Of a stretch of DNA of 64,000 bases, positions 62,516-64,000 are shown piece after piece. The DNA comes from Synechococcus sp. CBW1002 (lineage in GTDB: Bacteria > Cyanobacteriota > Cyanobacteriia > PCC-6307 > Cyanobiaceae). The notes beneath the pieces are model-generated. The model was given only the letters and a program-made list of their open reading frames with translations, did no database searches and was not told the origin of the DNA. Within the stretch, counting starts at the first letter, position 1; every line of letters begins with the position of its first letter. The stretch covers positions 1,178,001-1,242,000 of the forward strand of contig NZ_CP060398.1 in assembly GCF_015840915.1 (NCBI RefSeq), read 5' to 3'. The position numbers and the translations under genes were made by a program.

Positions 62516-63420
62516 GACTCCTCCGCCCAGCGCAGCTGGAAGCCATTCAGCAGTGTTTCAATGCGATCACCGGTGTGATCGCGCACCACCTGGGTGATGT
62601 GGGCGTAGCGGGCCGTGGTGTTGCTATGGCTGTGGCCGAGCAGGGACTGGATCAGGCGCAGGTCCATCCCCTGCTCCAGCAGGTGGGTGGCATAGGCATG
62701 GCGTAGTGAGTGCACCGTGAGCCGCTTCTCGATCCCACACTCCAGGCGGGCTGCTCTGAGAGCTGCCTGCACGCCGCTGGCATCCATCGGTGCACTGGTG
62801 ATCCGCACGATGATCTGGCTGCCGGCCGGACTGGGAAAGAGCAGCCGCGGATGGCGGTGGGTCGTCCAGAAGCGACGCATGGCCTGCAGCGTCAGCACCG
62901 GTATCGGCACGTAGCGATCCTTGCCGCCCTTGCCATCGCGGATGTGCACGCGCCGCTGGCTGCCATCAATGTCCGCCACCTCCAGCGCCAGGCCCTCGCC
63001 GATTCGCAGGCCAAGGCTGTAGACCACCAGCAGAAATATCCGGTAGCGCAACTTGCGCACCGTGTTGATCAGCCGATGCACTTCCTCGCGGGTGGGAACA
63101 TCAGGCAGACTGCGCACACGTGGCGGGCGGATGATCTTGATCCATTCCATCTCGCGATCAAGAACATAGCGGTGGAAGAACTGCAGACTGCAGAGATCAA
63201 CCTTGATCGTGCTCCACGAATACTGCTCCAACAAGGCAGCGAAGTACCCTTTCAAGTCATCAGGGCTGAGATCATCGGGGCAACGGTCGAAGTGGCCAGC
63301 CACACGACGCAACGTTCGGCTGTAGCTGTCAATCGTCTTGCTGCGTAAGCCGTGCAGCCTCATCGCTTTTACGTTAGCGTCAAAGAGGCGATCAAAGCGC
63401 TCCTGTTCGGTACTATTCAT
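62512..63420 (-). CDS. Tyrosine recombinase accompanying an IS91-type element, copy 2
   Basis: Predicted 302-residue recombinase with catalytic YSLGLRIGEGLALEVADID, KGGKDRYVPIP, LTVHSLRHAYATHLLEQG and LLGHSHSNTTARYAHIT. Same arrangement as at 38902, so the pair recombinase-transposase is a stable two-gene unit. It lacks IntI-specific features. Confidence 0.92.
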   Translation of the reverse strand: MNSTEQERFDRLFDANVKAMRLHGLRSKTIDSYSRTLRRVAGHFDRCPDDLSPDDLKGYFAALLEQYSWSTIKVDLCSLQFFHRYVLDREMEWIKIIRPPRVRSLPDVPTREEVHRLINTVRKLRYRIFLLVVYSLGLRIGEGLALEVADIDGSQRRVHIRDGKGGKDRYVPIPVLTLQAMRRFWTTHRHPRLLFPSPAGSQIIVRITSAPMDASGVQAALRAARLECGIEKRLTVHSLRHAYATHLLEQGMDLRLIQSLLGHSHSNTTARYAHITQVVRDHTGDRIETLLNGFQLRWAEES

Positions 63421-63570
63421 TGAGCTGGCTTCCCGTTGGGAAGATGAAGGGAATCAGCGCATCAGTAGATGCGCATCCCTCAGTGGCTTCCCGGAATCAG
63501 TCGCCAGCCGCAACCCAGCGGGGACTGCTCAGCTCTCGCCCTGAGCATCACCCTGTGTCATCCCCGCAAG

Positions 63571-63614
63571 GCCCCCGGTTTCAGGAAAGATGTCACCCCT
63601 CTCATCCGTACATC
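63571..63614 (+). mobile_element. 5' end of a third element Y copy (Y3)
   Basis: gcccccggtttcaggaaagatg... at 63571 is identical to the Y1 left end and is cut after 44 bp by the second W copy. The remainder would lie beyond the window. Confidence 0.88.
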
Positions 63615-64000
63615 GGGACTCCTGAAAAAGATTCTCGGCCCATCGGCGCCGGATTCGTCCGTTTGCTTCGCGTTAATCAGGCTGGCAAGCGCGGTGACAT
63701 CAAGTCGGCCAGATCTCAAAAGCCTGGCTTGCAGATGCCCTCAGGCGCTCTGATCGCTGACCAGGCCATAAAAAAGCTGTAGATCCACCCAAAAAGAAGG
63801 ACAAAAAAGAGGCGCAGCAGCCTCAAGACCTTTTCCGCGCACATCACGACAAAGGCCATCGAGATGGAGGATTCGGCACCAGCTGGTAGACGAGCCATGA
63901 TCAGATCCAGGGAATACTTGCGCTTTCCAGAGCCAAAGACGCCTTCCACTTCATTGCGTCGAGCTTGATCAGATCGGAGCTGGTGCTTGTGTGCAGTGGT
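63615..64000 (-). mobile_element. Element W, second copy, cut by window edge
   Basis: Begins gggactcctgaaaaag and follows the right end of W (46196-47962) in reverse to the window edge, nearly identical. It inserted into Y3. Confidence 0.92.
63716..64000 (-). CDS. IS5-family-type transposase (element W copy 2), N-terminal part outside window
   Basis: The last 94 codons, including NEVEGVFGSGKRKYSLDL and the hydrophobic C-terminal stretch LLRLFFVLLFGWIYSFFM, ending KPGF where the other copy has KPCF. The reading frame is open to the edge. Confidence 0.9.
   Translation of the reverse strand, partial: TTAHKHQLRSDQARRNEVEGVFGSGKRKYSLDLIMARLPAGAESSISMAFVVMCAEKVLRLLRLFFVLLFGWIYSFFMAWSAIRAPEGICKPGF

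Overview
The window is high-GC DNA from a cyanobacterium, most likely a unicellular Synechococcus/Cyanobium-type organism. The evidence is a sucrose cluster (sucrose-phosphate synthase with its C-terminal phosphatase-like domain, sucrose-phosphate phosphatase, amylosucrase), dispersed molybdenum-cofactor genes, and repeated HIP1 octamers (GCGATCGC at 2627, 5423, 7910, 10496, 11287, 15538 and elsewhere). The species cannot be fixed from the sequence alone.

Bases 1-16.9 kb are ordinary, compact chromosome: the 5' part of ppk1 (minus), an MFS exporter, a translationally coupled sdhC-sdhA-sdhB operon, moaC, a YbjQ-family gene, moeA, then spsA - sucrose-phosphate phosphatase - amylosucrase, a convergent moaD-moaE-tauE operon, and a nucleoside deaminase. 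Bases 17-33 kb are a transition zone where host genes are eroded by mobile DNA. It holds an IS256-like element carrying a group II intron, a deaminase gene split by an IS1595 element with a perfect 8-bp duplication, moaB and a methylglyoxal-synthase-like/diacylglycerol-kinase fusion separated by an IS3 insertion, a decayed glutamate-synthase-like gene, a CDGSH protein, an acetyltransferase, remnants of BrnTA and two DUF1254/DUF1214 genes.

Bases 33.6-61.2 kb look like an integron-type cassette array without a visible intI (CALIN-like). Toxin-antitoxin modules (higBA, mazEF twice, hicBA), a PIN_8-like gene and a small unknown gene (twice) are separated by imperfect palindromes ending in RYYYAAC/GTTRRRY-like cores. 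Two of these palindromes are themselves split by insertions (IS66 and IS1595), and removing the insertions restores about 103-104-bp sites with the same arms. The array is heavily overwritten by transposons: five copies of one IS3-type element (1265/1266 bp), two-gene IS91-type elements, and a 14.7-kb nest (43442-58168) inside the PIN gene.

The nest can be fully unpacked. A 1721-bp IS3-type element (Y1) sits in the PIN gene and was hit by five further elements. One of these is an inverted second copy (Y2), itself hit by Z2, which was hit by T. Every junction carries a target duplication, and subtracting the insertions gives exactly 1721 bp for both Y1 and Y2. The right end of the window (61.4-64 kb) is a second two-gene IS91-type element followed by the start of a third Y copy interrupted by the start of a second W copy.
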